A DNA stretch of 64,000 bases from Asanoa hainanensis (lineage in GTDB: Bacteria > Actinomycetota > Actinomycetes > Mycobacteriales > Micromonosporaceae): assembly GCF_900188485.1 (NCBI RefSeq), contig NZ_FZPH01000008.1, positions 273,588 to 337,587 on the forward strand, in the 5' to 3' direction. Below the pieces are notes generated by a model. It ran no database searches. It was not told the DNA's origin and was given only the letters and a program-made list of their open reading frames with translations. The position numbers and the translations under genes are program-made. The first letter of the stretch is position 1; the number at the start of each line of letters is the position of its first letter. Below, piece by piece: positions 56,326 to 64,000 of the stretch.

Positions 56326-56548
56326 CGCTCGCGCTCCCATGCTCGGCGATTCCGAAGCCGACCCCAGTGTGGCAACGCCGCGGGATTGATCGACAGCCTT
56401 CCGCGCGACGGGTGGGCGAACGGCCCCGTGGTGCACCGCTTCGGATGCGGCGCCGGGCCGTCTGGCGTGCTTCGTGCGCCAACCGGCTCGCGCGCCCGGC
56501 CGCCGTATGCTCATTGACGTACGTCGAGTGCTTGGATGGGGGTGCCTC

Positions 56549-56983
56549 GTGTCGACGCAGGTCCTGATCCGGGTCGCGGAGTCCGGCGCCGACGCGCCGT
56601 GCGTCCAGCGACTGACTGACGCGTTCGTCGACGCGCTGCGCGCCGAGGGCGTCGCCGGCGTGGAGACCGTGCGGCGCGGCGACACGGCGGTCGGCGCGCG
56701 TGGCGTCGACTGGGAGTCGCTGGGCCTGGTGCTCGCGACCATCCAGGGCTCGGCCGAGGCCATTCTGCGACTGGTCACGATCACGCGTGCGTGGCTGTCC
56801 CGCGACAGCGGGCCGCGCAGTGTGGAGCTGAGCGTGGGCGAGGCGACGTTGCGGCTCAGCGACGCGTCCGGCGACCAGCAGGAGCGGCTCGTGGAGGAGT
56901 TCATCCGGGCGGTCGCCCGCGACGGTCGCGAACCGCGTCAGCCCGCGCCGAAGCAGACGAACGGTGCGATCGGGTCGGCGTAG
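56549..56983 (+). CDS. EACC1-like effector-associated component
   Basis: A 144-aa protein. N-terminal helix/strand (MSTQVLIRVAESGADAP), a hydrophobic helix (LGLVLATIQGSAEAILRLVT), then a beta-hairpin and final helix (SVELSVGEATLRLSDASG, then QQERLVEEFIRAV). This order fits 'effector-associated constant component 1', a small protein known to accompany caspase, CHAT and trypsin effectors in bacterial conflict systems. GTG 56549 has a GGGGG 6 nt upstream. The gene is convergent with the CHAT gene and overlaps it by 46 bp, which supports a functional tie. Confidence 0.68.
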   Translation: MSTQVLIRVAESGADAPCVQRLTDAFVDALRAEGVAGVETVRRGDTAVGARGVDWESLGLVLATIQGSAEAILRLVTITRAWLSRDSGPRSVELSVGEATLRLSDASGDQQERLVEEFIRAVARDGREPRQPAPKQTNGAIGSA

Positions 56984-59544
56984 GACGCGTCGGCGAGCGC
57001 CCGGGACGGCGCGACACCGGCCGCCAGCGCGCGGTGATAGCGGGTCATGACCGCCACCGCGCCGGGGTGGCTGACGGTGGCGACGCTCGACACCACGCTC
57101 TCCGTGCCGGCGTACAGGAGCGCGGCCGTGAAGCCGAGGATCTCGTCGCCGGGGCGGACGACGGCCCGGCCGACATCGCACGCGGAGAGGCTGACCTGCC
57201 GCGGTGTCGCTTTGAGCTGTTCGATGTCGTACGCCATGAGCGGCCCATCCACCAGGTCGAGGCAGGAGAACAGCACGTTCTCCCGTTCGTGGTGGCCGTG
57301 CGCCGCCAGATGAGCGATCGACGCGCCGTCCAGGCCGCCCAGCGTGCTCGCGACGGTGGCGTCGGGACCGGCCAAGGTCCGGCTGCCCGGGTGCGCGCGG
57401 GCGACCTCGTCGATCTCGGCCTCCGCGAAGCGCAGGCCCGGCCCGGCGACGAGAAACGGACGACCGGCGGGTGCGCGCTCGGCCGTCGACCGCGCGGACC
57501 GCTGTGCCGCGAGCCACGCGGAGGCCGACGCCGCCACGGTCACCGGCCGGCCGCGCATTGCGGGCAGCAGGCCCCACGGGATCGACGACAGCTCCATCGT
57601 GGGCACCAGCACGAGGTCCCGGTCGCCCAACAGCGCCTCCATCGGGCGGATCACGTGCTCGGCGACCGTCCGTAGGTTGCGCCGCAGCGAAGCGTGGATG
57701 ACGTCCTCGATGGGGCCGGGCAGTCCACCCGCGGCGAGCACGTCGAGGTCGGCCAGCAGCCGCGCGGTGGCCTCCCGGGCCGCCGCGTGCTCGCCCAGGG
57801 GCAGCAGCCGAACGCGCCCCGAGTCGACCAGCAGCGCCTCCAGCCGACCCGCGCGGGCCAGGAAGCTCACCAACGTGCGATCGGTGGCGGCGAGCTCGGC
57901 CAGCACGTCGGCGGGGCGCGCGGCGCGCTGGCTCTGCCTGGGCCCGCCGACGCGCCAGGTGCGTTCGCGGATCAACCGCTCGAGCTCCGCGCACCGCGCG
58001 CGGGCCAGCACGGTGTCCGGGTGACCCCGCTCGGCGGTCCGCAGGCCGTGGCGGAGTTGGCGCAGCTCGGCGATCGCCTCGGCGGCCTGCGGGTCGGCGG
58101 GTGGATGGACCGGCGGTATCTGGAACGCCTGCGCGCGTGAGCGTTCGGACCACGAGAAGATCCCCATGGCCGACCCGCGGTCGAAGGCCCGGTCGAGGCC
58201 CATGGTGGCCAGTTCGCGCCCGAGCGTCGCGATGCTCGCCTGCAGGTCGACGCTGCCCAGCCGGCTGCGGTGCTGTTGCAGGGTGGACAGCCCGACCCGG
58301 ATCTCGGTCGCGGTCCGGGTGCGGTCGCCCCGCGCCCACGCCAGCTCGGCCCGCGCGAGCCGCCGCATGAGGTGCAGCTCGATGGGGGTCGGCGGCGGCG
58401 TCCGCGGGATCGTCGCCACCAGTGCGGCGGCCAGGTCGGCGCGACCGGCGGCGACCAGCGCCCGAACGCCCACGAGGTCGGCCATCTCCGCGTCGGGCAG
58501 CAACTGCACCGCGCGGAGCCCCACGGCGACCGTGCGGGCGCGGGCGGCCAGCGCGGACAGGCGGCGGGCGCGCGGCAGGTCCGACCGCAGCCGGGCCAGC
58601 GCGGCGAGCTCGGCCCAGGCGGCGTTGGACCGACGGCGGAAGCGCCGCTCGGCCCGCCGCGCCCAGGCGCTCGCGACCGCGTGGTCACCGGCGCGGAGGG
58701 CGGCCTGCGCCCGGAGCAGCTCCGCCTCGGCCTGTTCCTGGGTCAGCCGTTGCCGCCGGGACGCCGTGATCACGTCGTCGAGGGTGCGGCCGGCCTCCGT
58801 GGGCAGGCCGGCCGTCAGCAGCGCGCGGGCCCTGGCGGCGTGCAGCACCGGCAGGTAGCCCGGCGCGTGCTCGCGGTAGAGCGACTCCGCCGCGGCGAAC
58901 GCCTCCAGCGAGGCCGGCAGATGGCCCGCGAGCAACTCGCAGTAGCCGCGGTTGTGGATGGCCTTGGCGGCGAGCATGCCGAGTCGGTGTCGGCGCGCGA
59001 GCTGCTCACACCGGCGCAGGTCGGCGCGGGCCGCGCTGACCCGCCCCGCATGCAGGTGTACGGACGCCCGGTTGAGCAGCGTCGAGCACAGCACGGCGAC
59101 GTGGCGTTCCGCTCCCAGCCACGGAATCGCCTCGTCGAAGAAGCGCATCGCGTCCGTGTAGCGGCCGGTGCGGTAGAGCATCAACGCCCGCTGCGACAGC
59201 AGGACGCCGTTGTCGTCCGGATCGACGAGCGGCTCGGCGGCGGTCAGGAGGTCGAACCCGTAGTCGGTGCGGCCCAGCTCCGACTCGGCGTAGGCCAGGC
59301 TGATCAGCAGCCGGGCCACCACGGCATCGCGGGTGGAGCCGGGCTGTGGAACGAAGCCGTCGTGCTCGTGCCAGCCGAGCTGCGCCAGGCCGGTGCGCAG
59401 ATGACGGGCGCCGGCCGCCGGGCGTCCGTCGGACGTCGCCTCGATGCCCCGCCGGTGCAGGCGCCGCGCCGTCGCCTCGGTGGCGACAACCCGCGAGGCG
59501 ACCGGTGGAGCCGGGGGGTCGGGGCCGACGACGCCCATGGGCAT
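56938..59544 (-). CDS. TPR-CHAT caspase-like protease
   Basis: An 868-aa protein. Residues 25-560 are tandem helical TPR-like repeats. The C-terminal 280 residues form a CHAT domain (caspase HetF associated with TPRs): H749 in HLAAHGHHE and C789 in LSACDVGRA form the catalytic dyad; the domain ends ALADASYADPIAPFVCFGAG. There is no signal peptide, so it acts in the cytoplasm. It is last of a four-gene minus operon (subtilase, sigma, 161-aa protein, CHAT), 4 bp after the preceding stop. TPR-CHAT proteases such as Csx29 are normally kept inactive until a sensor triggers them. The start may be ATG 59544 or 59538. Confidence 0.88.
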   Translation of the reverse strand: MPMGVVGPDPPAPPVASRVVATEATARRLHRRGIEATSDGRPAAGARHLRTGLAQLGWHEHDGFVPQPGSTRDAVVARLLISLAYAESELGRTDYGFDLLTAAEPLVDPDDNGVLLSQRALMLYRTGRYTDAMRFFDEAIPWLGAERHVAVLCSTLLNRASVHLHAGRVSAARADLRRCEQLARRHRLGMLAAKAIHNRGYCELLAGHLPASLEAFAAAESLYREHAPGYLPVLHAARARALLTAGLPTEAGRTLDDVITASRRQRLTQEQAEAELLRAQAALRAGDHAVASAWARRAERRFRRRSNAAWAELAALARLRSDLPRARRLSALAARARTVAVGLRAVQLLPDAEMADLVGVRALVAAGRADLAAALVATIPRTPPPTPIELHLMRRLARAELAWARGDRTRTATEIRVGLSTLQQHRSRLGSVDLQASIATLGRELATMGLDRAFDRGSAMGIFSWSERSRAQAFQIPPVHPPADPQAAEAIAELRQLRHGLRTAERGHPDTVLARARCAELERLIRERTWRVGGPRQSQRAARPADVLAELAATDRTLVSFLARAGRLEALLVDSGRVRLLPLGEHAAAREATARLLADLDVLAAGGLPGPIEDVIHASLRRNLRTVAEHVIRPMEALLGDRDLVLVPTMELSSIPWGLLPAMRGRPVTVAASASAWLAAQRSARSTAERAPAGRPFLVAGPGLRFAEAEIDEVARAHPGSRTLAGPDATVASTLGGLDGASIAHLAAHGHHERENVLFSCLDLVDGPLMAYDIEQLKATPRQVSLSACDVGRAVVRPGDEILGFTAALLYAGTESVVSSVATVSHPGAVAVMTRYHRALAAGVAPSRALADASYADPIAPFVCFGAG

Positions 59545-59548
59545 CTTT

Positions 59549-60034
59549 CTATAGCACCACCGCCGGGGTCGCCAACACGTTTCTCGTCGGCCGGGTTTCG
59601 TTGACCATCCGCACGATCAGCTGCGCCACACCCGCCGGCATCTGCTCGACGACGAAGCGCCCGTCCTCGTCGGCGGTCCGTTCGACCCGGTCCGCTCCGA
59701 ACCGGACGCTCACCCGATGCGCCGCGGGCGGTGCGAGCCACCCGTCGACCCGCACGGTGTCGTCGGTGAGCCCGACGGCGCGGATGGTCAACGTGACGAG
59801 GGTGCTGGAGAACGTGAAGATCTTGCTGTGCTCGGCGCCGCGCACACCCGCGTACACGGTCTGCTCCACGAGCCGCATCAGCTCGGCGTCGAGGTCGCCG
59901 AACGAGACGGCGAACCGGATCCGGTCGACGAGGTCGCCGGGAACGGGATCGACCGTGCGGTAGAGCTCGGCCACCTCGTCCATGATCGCCTGGTCGAGGT
60001 CGTCCATCGGGTCGTCCGCGGCTGTCGGGTTCAT
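59549..60034 (-). CDS. Putative sigma partner or protease substrate: helical N-terminus plus beta-sandwich
   Basis: A 161-aa protein. Residues 8-55 are helical and acidic (DQAIMDEVAELYRTVDPVPG, then DLVDRIRFAVSFGDLDAELM). Residues 60-160 form an Ig-like/carboxypeptidase-regulatory beta-sandwich (IFTFSSTLVTLTIRAV, RVDGWLAPPAAHRVSVRFG, DGRFVVEQMPAGVAQLIV). Its ATG overlaps the sigma-factor stop (ATGA), the usual position of an anti-sigma factor, and it immediately precedes the CHAT protease gene. It is not a ZAS-type (no HxxxCxxC) or RskA-type (no membrane segment) anti-sigma. An anti-sigma or CHAT-cleaved role is inference. Confidence 0.7.
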   Translation of the reverse strand: MNPTAADDPMDDLDQAIMDEVAELYRTVDPVPGDLVDRIRFAVSFGDLDAELMRLVEQTVYAGVRGAEHSKIFTFSSTLVTLTIRAVGLTDDTVRVDGWLAPPAAHRVSVRFGADRVERTADEDGRFVVEQMPAGVAQLIVRMVNETRPTRNVLATPAVVL

Positions 60035-60645
60035 CGCCAACTCCAGTCGGACTCGGCCAGCAGCATCTCCCGCAACTTCGCCAGGCATCGGCCACGAGTC
60101 GGCCCGATGCTGCCCTTGGGCATACCGAGCGCGGCCGCGATGCCGGCGTAGTCGGGGCGCTCACTGAACGCGATGACCTGCAACAGCTGCACGCAACGGT
60201 GCGGCAGCCGGCGGACGACCCGCCAGAGCGCCCGCCGCCGTTCGTCCGAGACGAGCATGTCCTCGATGGCCGGGCCGGAGTCGGGCACCGGCTCCCACAG
60301 GTCGTCCGGAGCGGGCCGCACGCGACCCTGAGCGGTGAACACCCGCACGGCCTCGCGGCGCGTGACGGTGGCCAGCCACCCGACCAGAGCATCCGGCGTA
60401 CGGATCTGGTCACGATGGTTGAGCAACGTGAGCCACGACTGCTGGACGACGTCCTCACAGCTGGCAGCGTCGAGGCCGGTCGACCGCGCGACCCGCCAGA
60501 GCAGCGGGGTCAGCTCGGTGACCAGCGCGTCGAGGTCGTCCTGGTTGCCGGCGAGGAAGCCCCGGACGACCGAGGAGAGCCGCTCGCGCCGCCCCGGCGC
60601 CCGGGCCACGGGCCCGGACACCGAAGCATGGTCCGACGTGGTCAT
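60031..60645 (-). CDS. ECF-type RNA polymerase sigma factor
   Basis: A 204-aa sigma-70-family protein with sigma-2 (about 40-105, VVQQSWLTLLNHRDQI; TPDALVGWLATVTRREAVRV) and sigma-4 (145-200, LPHRCVQLLQVIAFSERPDY; GIAAALGMPKGSIGPTRGRC) and no sigma-3, i.e. ECF layout. Start ATG 60645 overlaps the upstream subtilase stop by 4 nt and its stop overlaps the next gene by 4 nt. Such coupling to two protease genes suggests that its activity is controlled by regulated proteolysis. Confidence 0.9.
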   Translation of the reverse strand: MTTSDHASVSGPVARAPGRRERLSSVVRGFLAGNQDDLDALVTELTPLLWRVARSTGLDAASCEDVVQQSWLTLLNHRDQIRTPDALVGWLATVTRREAVRVFTAQGRVRPAPDDLWEPVPDSGPAIEDMLVSDERRRALWRVVRRLPHRCVQLLQVIAFSERPDYAGIAAALGMPKGSIGPTRGRCLAKLREMLLAESDWSWR

Positions 60646-62321
60646 CGCGCGTCTTTCAGGACGTTCTCCCACGCCGCGTGGGCGGCTGCCACCCGGGCGG
60701 CGGAGTTCTGGTCGCGATCGTGCCGACCGGCCTCGTCGTGCAACCGCGCGGCGACGAGACCTGCGATCACGGGCGCCGCGAACGACGTGCCGCTCCAGAC
60801 GCCGAACATGCTCGCGAAGTCGTCGGGGTCGAAAGACTCCCGCCGGCCGGTGCGGGCGGGCGCGTTCTGCGCGCCCGCGAAGGCCGGGAACGTGCTCACG
60901 ATCGCGGCCCCCGAGGCGTAGCACGTGACCCACGGCGCCTCGTTGCTGAAGCGGGAGGTCGACCCGTTGGGGTTCAGTGAACCAACGCTGATCATCGGCG
61001 CCGCCGCCTTGTCGGTCAGCTTCTCGGTCAGCGCCGCCGGGAGGAATTTCCGGCTCGTCGCGAAGTTGCCGGCCGCCGCGACCACCGTGACCCCCAGCTC
61101 GGTCAGCTCCCGGAGGACCGGCTCGAGCGCGATGGTCACGTTCCGCTCGTCCGCGGACTCGTCGAAGTAACCCAACGAAAGCGACACCACGTCCACCGCC
61201 TGGCCGTCGGCCTGGCCCGACTGCGCGCGTCGTACCCGGTAGGCGATCTTCTTGAGCGCGTTGACGACGTCGCTCCCGGGCGCGAACCCGTCGGGTTGCA
61301 TCACCCGCACCGCGTAGATCTGCGCGCCGGGAGCGAGCTGGCGGATGAGCCCGGCGATGAAGGTGCCGTGGCCCGCGTGCGTCGACAGGTCGCCCAGCAG
61401 TGGTTCCTCGATGGAGGGTTCGTCGGCGTAGCTCGCGATGGACAGCAGCCGTTCGCCGACGTGCTCCGCCTCCAGTTGTTTCTGCAGCTCGGTGTCGACG
61501 ATAACGACGGCGTCCTCGTGCCCGTTGGCACCCCGCTCGACGCGTGGCGTCAGCCATGGGTGTTCCGGGTCGCAGGCGATGCCGGTGTCGAGCACCGCCA
61601 CGACGGGTCGCCGACTAGCATTCTGGCCCATGTAGATCTGGCCCGGATCAGCCAGCGCGACGGTGACCGGGATGCGGCCGCTGGTGCCGGCCGCCGGGCG
61701 GTCGAACAGGTTGTTCAGATCGGGGTTGCCGTTGCTGGCCGTGTTGGTGCCGGTCACGATGGTGCTGCTGGACCCGTCCGTCGCGGAACCGACGAGAAGG
61801 TGATCGAGGGAGATCGCGTCGACCACTCCGGCGAGTGACTCCAGCGCTGCGGTGTCAGTCGACGCTCCGCTGTCGCATGCCTCGCGTAACGCGGTCACCT
61901 CGGCCCGGAGCCGCTGGAGGGCAGTCCAGGCATCCACGGCCTGGGGCTTGAACGTACCCGCCACACCCAGTTCGACGGCGACAGGGAGCTTGGCGTCCAG
62001 ATCGTCGTCGGACGTTGCCGGCTGATCGTCGGTCGCGTCAGGCCGCACCAGCCGCATACCAACGTCGGTGAGGACCCTGTTGAGCGTCACGATTGTCGCG
62101 GAGTCCAGCAGACGGCGGGGAACCAACAGCACGCCGTAGCGGTAGATGGTGGGGTTCGGCTTCGGCCAACCCTTGGCAACCGCGGCCTCGGCCGGCCGCA
62201 GCACCCGCGCTCCGTGACGTTGCAGGACGGCTTGTGGCACGGCGGGCAGGACGTAGCGGGTCAGACCTGACTCGTGCTCCTTTCCGCTCGAACCGTCGGA
62301 GATCACACGGATCTTTATCAT
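60642..62321 (-). CDS. Cytoplasmic S8 subtilase of the sigma/CHAT operon
   Basis: A 559-aa subtilisin-type protease with no signal peptide. The unrecognised N-terminal domain (1-215) is mixed alpha/beta and starts MIKIRVISDGSSGKEHES. The catalytic domain carries D245 (VAVLDTG), H318 (HAGHGTFIAG), oxyanion N419 (AAGNFATS) and S513 (SGTSFAAP). All triad residues are present, so it should be active inside the cell. ATG 62321 has GAGGAG upstream. It is the first gene of the minus operon and is divergent from the SARP regulator (178 bp). Confidence 0.9.
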   Translation of the reverse strand: MIKIRVISDGSSGKEHESGLTRYVLPAVPQAVLQRHGARVLRPAEAAVAKGWPKPNPTIYRYGVLLVPRRLLDSATIVTLNRVLTDVGMRLVRPDATDDQPATSDDDLDAKLPVAVELGVAGTFKPQAVDAWTALQRLRAEVTALREACDSGASTDTAALESLAGVVDAISLDHLLVGSATDGSSSTIVTGTNTASNGNPDLNNLFDRPAAGTSGRIPVTVALADPGQIYMGQNASRRPVVAVLDTGIACDPEHPWLTPRVERGANGHEDAVVIVDTELQKQLEAEHVGERLLSIASYADEPSIEEPLLGDLSTHAGHGTFIAGLIRQLAPGAQIYAVRVMQPDGFAPGSDVVNALKKIAYRVRRAQSGQADGQAVDVVSLSLGYFDESADERNVTIALEPVLRELTELGVTVVAAAGNFATSRKFLPAALTEKLTDKAAAPMISVGSLNPNGSTSRFSNEAPWVTCYASGAAIVSTFPAFAGAQNAPARTGRRESFDPDDFASMFGVWSGTSFAAPVIAGLVAARLHDEAGRHDRDQNSAARVAAAHAAWENVLKDAR

Positions 62322-62499
62322 TGCTCGGCTCCTCACGACGCGGTGCTGGGGTCGGCTTGGTCTCTGCCTGGAGGGGCCGGCGCACCCCGGTGATACATGA
62401 GCGTCTCGCCCGGATTCCATGACCACCATCCGTTTCCCGACGTATCAGGTCGTCTCGTCGTGGCCTCCCGGTAGCGGGCAATCGAGCGAGGGGGGCGAG

Positions 62500-63273
62500 A
62501 TGGTGCGGGTGCGGGCGCAGTTGCTCGGCCAGCTTCGCGTCATCGTGGACGGGCGGCTCGTGGACACGACGACGAGCCGGCGCAGTCGCAACGTGATCGC
62601 CTACCTGCTTGCCCATCGGGACGCCTTGGTGCCCGGCGAGGTGCTGATCGACGCGTTCTGGCCCGACGCCCCGCCTCGGGCGGCGCGCAACAGCCTGCAC
62701 GTGGCACTCAGCGGCGCCCGCCGGCTGTTGCGTGCGGCGTCACCCGAACCGATCATCGAGCGCCGGTTCGACGCGTACGGAATCGCGCGCTCGGTTAGCG
62801 TCTGGTGCGATGTCGAGCAGTTCGAGGCCAGCTGTCTAGCTGGTCGCCAGGCCGACCAGGCCAACGACCCGGAGGCCGCCGCCCGGCACTACGCGACCGC
62901 CGCGCTGCTGTTCCAGGGTGACTTCCTGGCCGACGAGCCGTACGCGGAATGGGCCGCGACCCGAAGGGCCGAGCTGCGCGTGCGGGCGCTGGAGGCGCGG
63001 AGCCGGCTCGTGGCGCTGTACGCCGAGCGTGGCGACTTCGGCCCGGCGGCGACGCTGGCCCGCCAGGTGCTGACCGACGATCCGTGCAACGAGGGCGTCC
63101 ACCGTGGACTGATGCTCTGCTACGCCGGCTCCGGCCTGCGGCACCTGGCGCTGCTCCAGCACCGTCAGCTCGTCGGAACCCTGTGGGACTCGTTGCGGGT
63201 CGGCCCGTCGAGCGAGACGACGGCCCTGTACGAGCGGCTACGCCGACCGGAACCGGTGTCCCGGTCGGCGTAG
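62500..63273 (+). CDS. SARP-type transcriptional activator (HTH-BTAD only)
   Basis: A 257-aa regulator with an OmpR-type winged helix (residues 5-95: AQLLGQLRVIVDGRLVDTT; VLIDAFWPDAPPRAARNSLH, then VALSGARRLLR) followed by the BTAD helical domain (about 105-250, ending ETTALYERLRRPEP). This is the short SARP form without NB-ARC or TPRs. ATG 62500 has AGGGGGG upstream. It is divergent from the subtilase-sigma-CHAT operon and convergent with the 134-aa gene; both promoters are natural targets. SARPs are known to bind heptamer direct repeats with an 11-bp period, one of which lies at 63742-63759. Confidence 0.85.
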   Translation: MVRVRAQLLGQLRVIVDGRLVDTTTSRRSRNVIAYLLAHRDALVPGEVLIDAFWPDAPPRAARNSLHVALSGARRLLRAASPEPIIERRFDAYGIARSVSVWCDVEQFEASCLAGRQADQANDPEAAARHYATAALLFQGDFLADEPYAEWAATRRAELRVRALEARSRLVALYAERGDFGPAATLARQVLTDDPCNEGVHRGLMLCYAGSGLRHLALLQHRQLVGTLWDSLRVGPSSETTALYERLRRPEPVSRSA

Positions 63274-63282
63274 CACCCGTGC

Positions 63283-63687
63283 TCACTCCGCCGCGAAGGT
63301 CTCGCTCTGCGCGGTCGAGAGGTCGAAGTTGACGCCGGCGACGACCTTGTACGACGCCACGGCCTGCAGGACGTCGCCGCTGGTCAGGTTCGGGATCGGA
63401 GGGAACTTCGCCCGGAGCTCGGCCCGCCGCTTCGTGTTGTTCTCGGGCTTGAGGTCCTCCTGCACCTCGACGAAGGCCACCTGCGTGGCGGTGGTCAGGT
63501 TGACGATCGACACCCGCAGGATGTGCTCGTCGACCGCCTCGTTGAGGTTCTCGCCGATCTCGACGTTCGCGACCACGTCGTAGGGCTCGCCCGCGGCCAG
63601 GGCGGCCAGGGTGAAGAACGTTCCCTCGTCGGTCGGGTAGAGCAGCTTGATGCTGGCGTCCCAGCCGTTGGCCTTTGCGTTTGCCAT
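63283..63687 (-). CDS. Small beta-rich protein linked to the protease cassette
   Basis: A 134-aa protein (MANAKANGWDASIKLLYPTD) with alternating strands (ILRVSIVNLTTATQVAFVEV) and a charged C-terminal part (NNTKRRAELRAKFPP), ending QSETFAAE. There is no Cys, signal peptide or membrane segment. ATG 63687 has AAGGAG 8 nt upstream. It ends 9 bp from the SARP stop. No family is recognised. Its promoter carries the SARP-like heptamer pair, so it is a likely regulated output, sensor or protease substrate of the cassette. Confidence 0.7.
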   Translation of the reverse strand: MANAKANGWDASIKLLYPTDEGTFFTLAALAAGEPYDVVANVEIGENLNEAVDEHILRVSIVNLTTATQVAFVEVQEDLKPENNTKRRAELRAKFPPIPNLTSGDVLQAVASYKVVAGVNFDLSTAQSETFAAE

Positions 63688-63741
63688 TGCGGCACTCCTT
63701 CGGTTTCCGCGTGAACGTTGACCGGGCCAGGAGACCAACGG

Positions 63742-63759
63742 GCACTTAAACAGCACTTA
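63742..63759 (-). promoter_or_regulatory. SARP-like heptamer direct repeat
   Basis: GCACTTA at 63742-63748 and again at 63753-63759 (TAAGTGC on the minus strand): heptamers 4 nt apart, an 11-bp period. This is the known geometry of SARP binding sites. It lies 55-72 bp upstream of the 134-aa gene. A related GCGCTTA occurs at 63831-63837. Confidence 0.55.
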
Positions 63760-63842
63760 CCGGCGAGCGCGCGGGCGTACGCGCCGATCTCGCCGGCAGA
63801 CGTCCGGACCTGCGCGAAGGGAACGGACCGGCGCTTACGCAA

Positions 63843-64000
63843 AGGCCGGTCAGCCGGCGGACAACGTGCGGCTCAGGCGGCGGAGCTCCGCCGCCGGGCG
63901 GTCGGCGCGGCGGGTCGGTGTGTGTGCGGAGGCCGGTCAGCTGGCGGACAACGTGTGGCTCGGGTCGCGGAGCTCCGCGGCCGGGCGGTCGGCGCGGCGG
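63843..64000. repeat. 87-bp-period tandem repeat with embedded palindromes
   Basis: A 71-bp unit at 63843-63913 recurs at 63930-64000 (the right edge, so it may continue). Few substitutions separate the copies. Each centres on a palindrome around GGAGCTCC: copy 1 GGCGGAGCTCCGCC, copy 2 CGCGGAGCTCCGCG, so both arms changed together. No gene is visible between 63688 and 64000. Confidence 0.8.

Noticed and set aside
62391..62447. TGATAC/GTATCA inverted pair between the subtilase and SARP genes as an operator
   Set aside because: Six-base arms 45 bp apart are expected by chance. No heptamer repeat like that at 63742 was found here.
1..64000. CRISPR array, tRNA/rRNA genes, transposases or prophage
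   Set aside because: None was recognised on either strand. The repeats present are contiguous or paired palindromes, not repeat-spacer arrays.

Overview
The window is very GC-rich DNA with GTG/TTG starts, Shine-Dalgarno-decided starts and many 1-8 bp stop/start overlaps, typical of a filamentous actinomycete. The order hisI-trpE-membrane protein-trpC-trpB-trpA-lgt ... pyk-tesB matches the order known from mycobacteria and other actinobacteria. The style of the intergenic repeats and the gene content suggest Micromonosporaceae; this is my inference, not a database result.

Layout. 1-2513: a MocR-type PLP regulator divergent from a cut-off YczE-like membrane protein, then 0.9 kb of non-coding DNA with two related long palindromes and a 67-unit pentamer array. 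2514-6124: long-chain acyl-CoA ligase, a class I terpene synthase and a TIGR03085-type protein, all on minus. 6289-12871: a heterodimeric ABC exporter pair, a methyltransferase, and a DrrAB-like ABC-2 exporter operon ending in its own TetR regulator. 12996-15452: an 818-aa acidic repeat protein. 15753-23279: hisI-trpE-trp membrane protein, a small antisense gene, trpC-trpB-trpA, a Nudix hydrolase and lgt. 23311-30929: FAD monooxygenase, SARP/NB-ARC/TPR regulator, HEAT-repeat protein and GNAT acetyltransferase. 31079-40149: gltB-gltD, pyk-tesB and an Rrf2 regulator. 40555-44396: small protein, amino-acid decarboxylase, epoxide hydrolase and SDR. 44550-55478: secreted and surface functions (a 1940-aa ThuA/sugar-dehydrogenase/PKD/CBM protein, a membrane-anchored protein, a secreted subtilisin), plus a DUF402 protein, a HTH regulator and a metallo-beta-lactamase-fold hydrolase.

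56549-63687 is the most unusual block. A tightly coupled minus-strand operon encodes an intracellular subtilase, an ECF-type sigma factor, a 161-aa protein (helical N-terminus plus beta-sandwich) and a TPR-CHAT caspase-like protease. It is flanked by an EACC1-like adaptor (convergent with the CHAT gene, overlapping it by 46 bp), a divergent SARP-type activator, and a 134-aa beta-rich protein whose promoter carries a SARP-style 11-bp-period heptamer repeat. Two proteases, a sigma factor and a putative sigma partner in one unit suggest a proteolytic stress or phage-defence switch. The parts recall the Csx29-Csx30-RpoE module of type III-E CRISPR, but no CRISPR array was seen here.

Starts were chosen by Shine-Dalgarno position and family N-termini. 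Functions come from motifs read by eye; no homology search was run.
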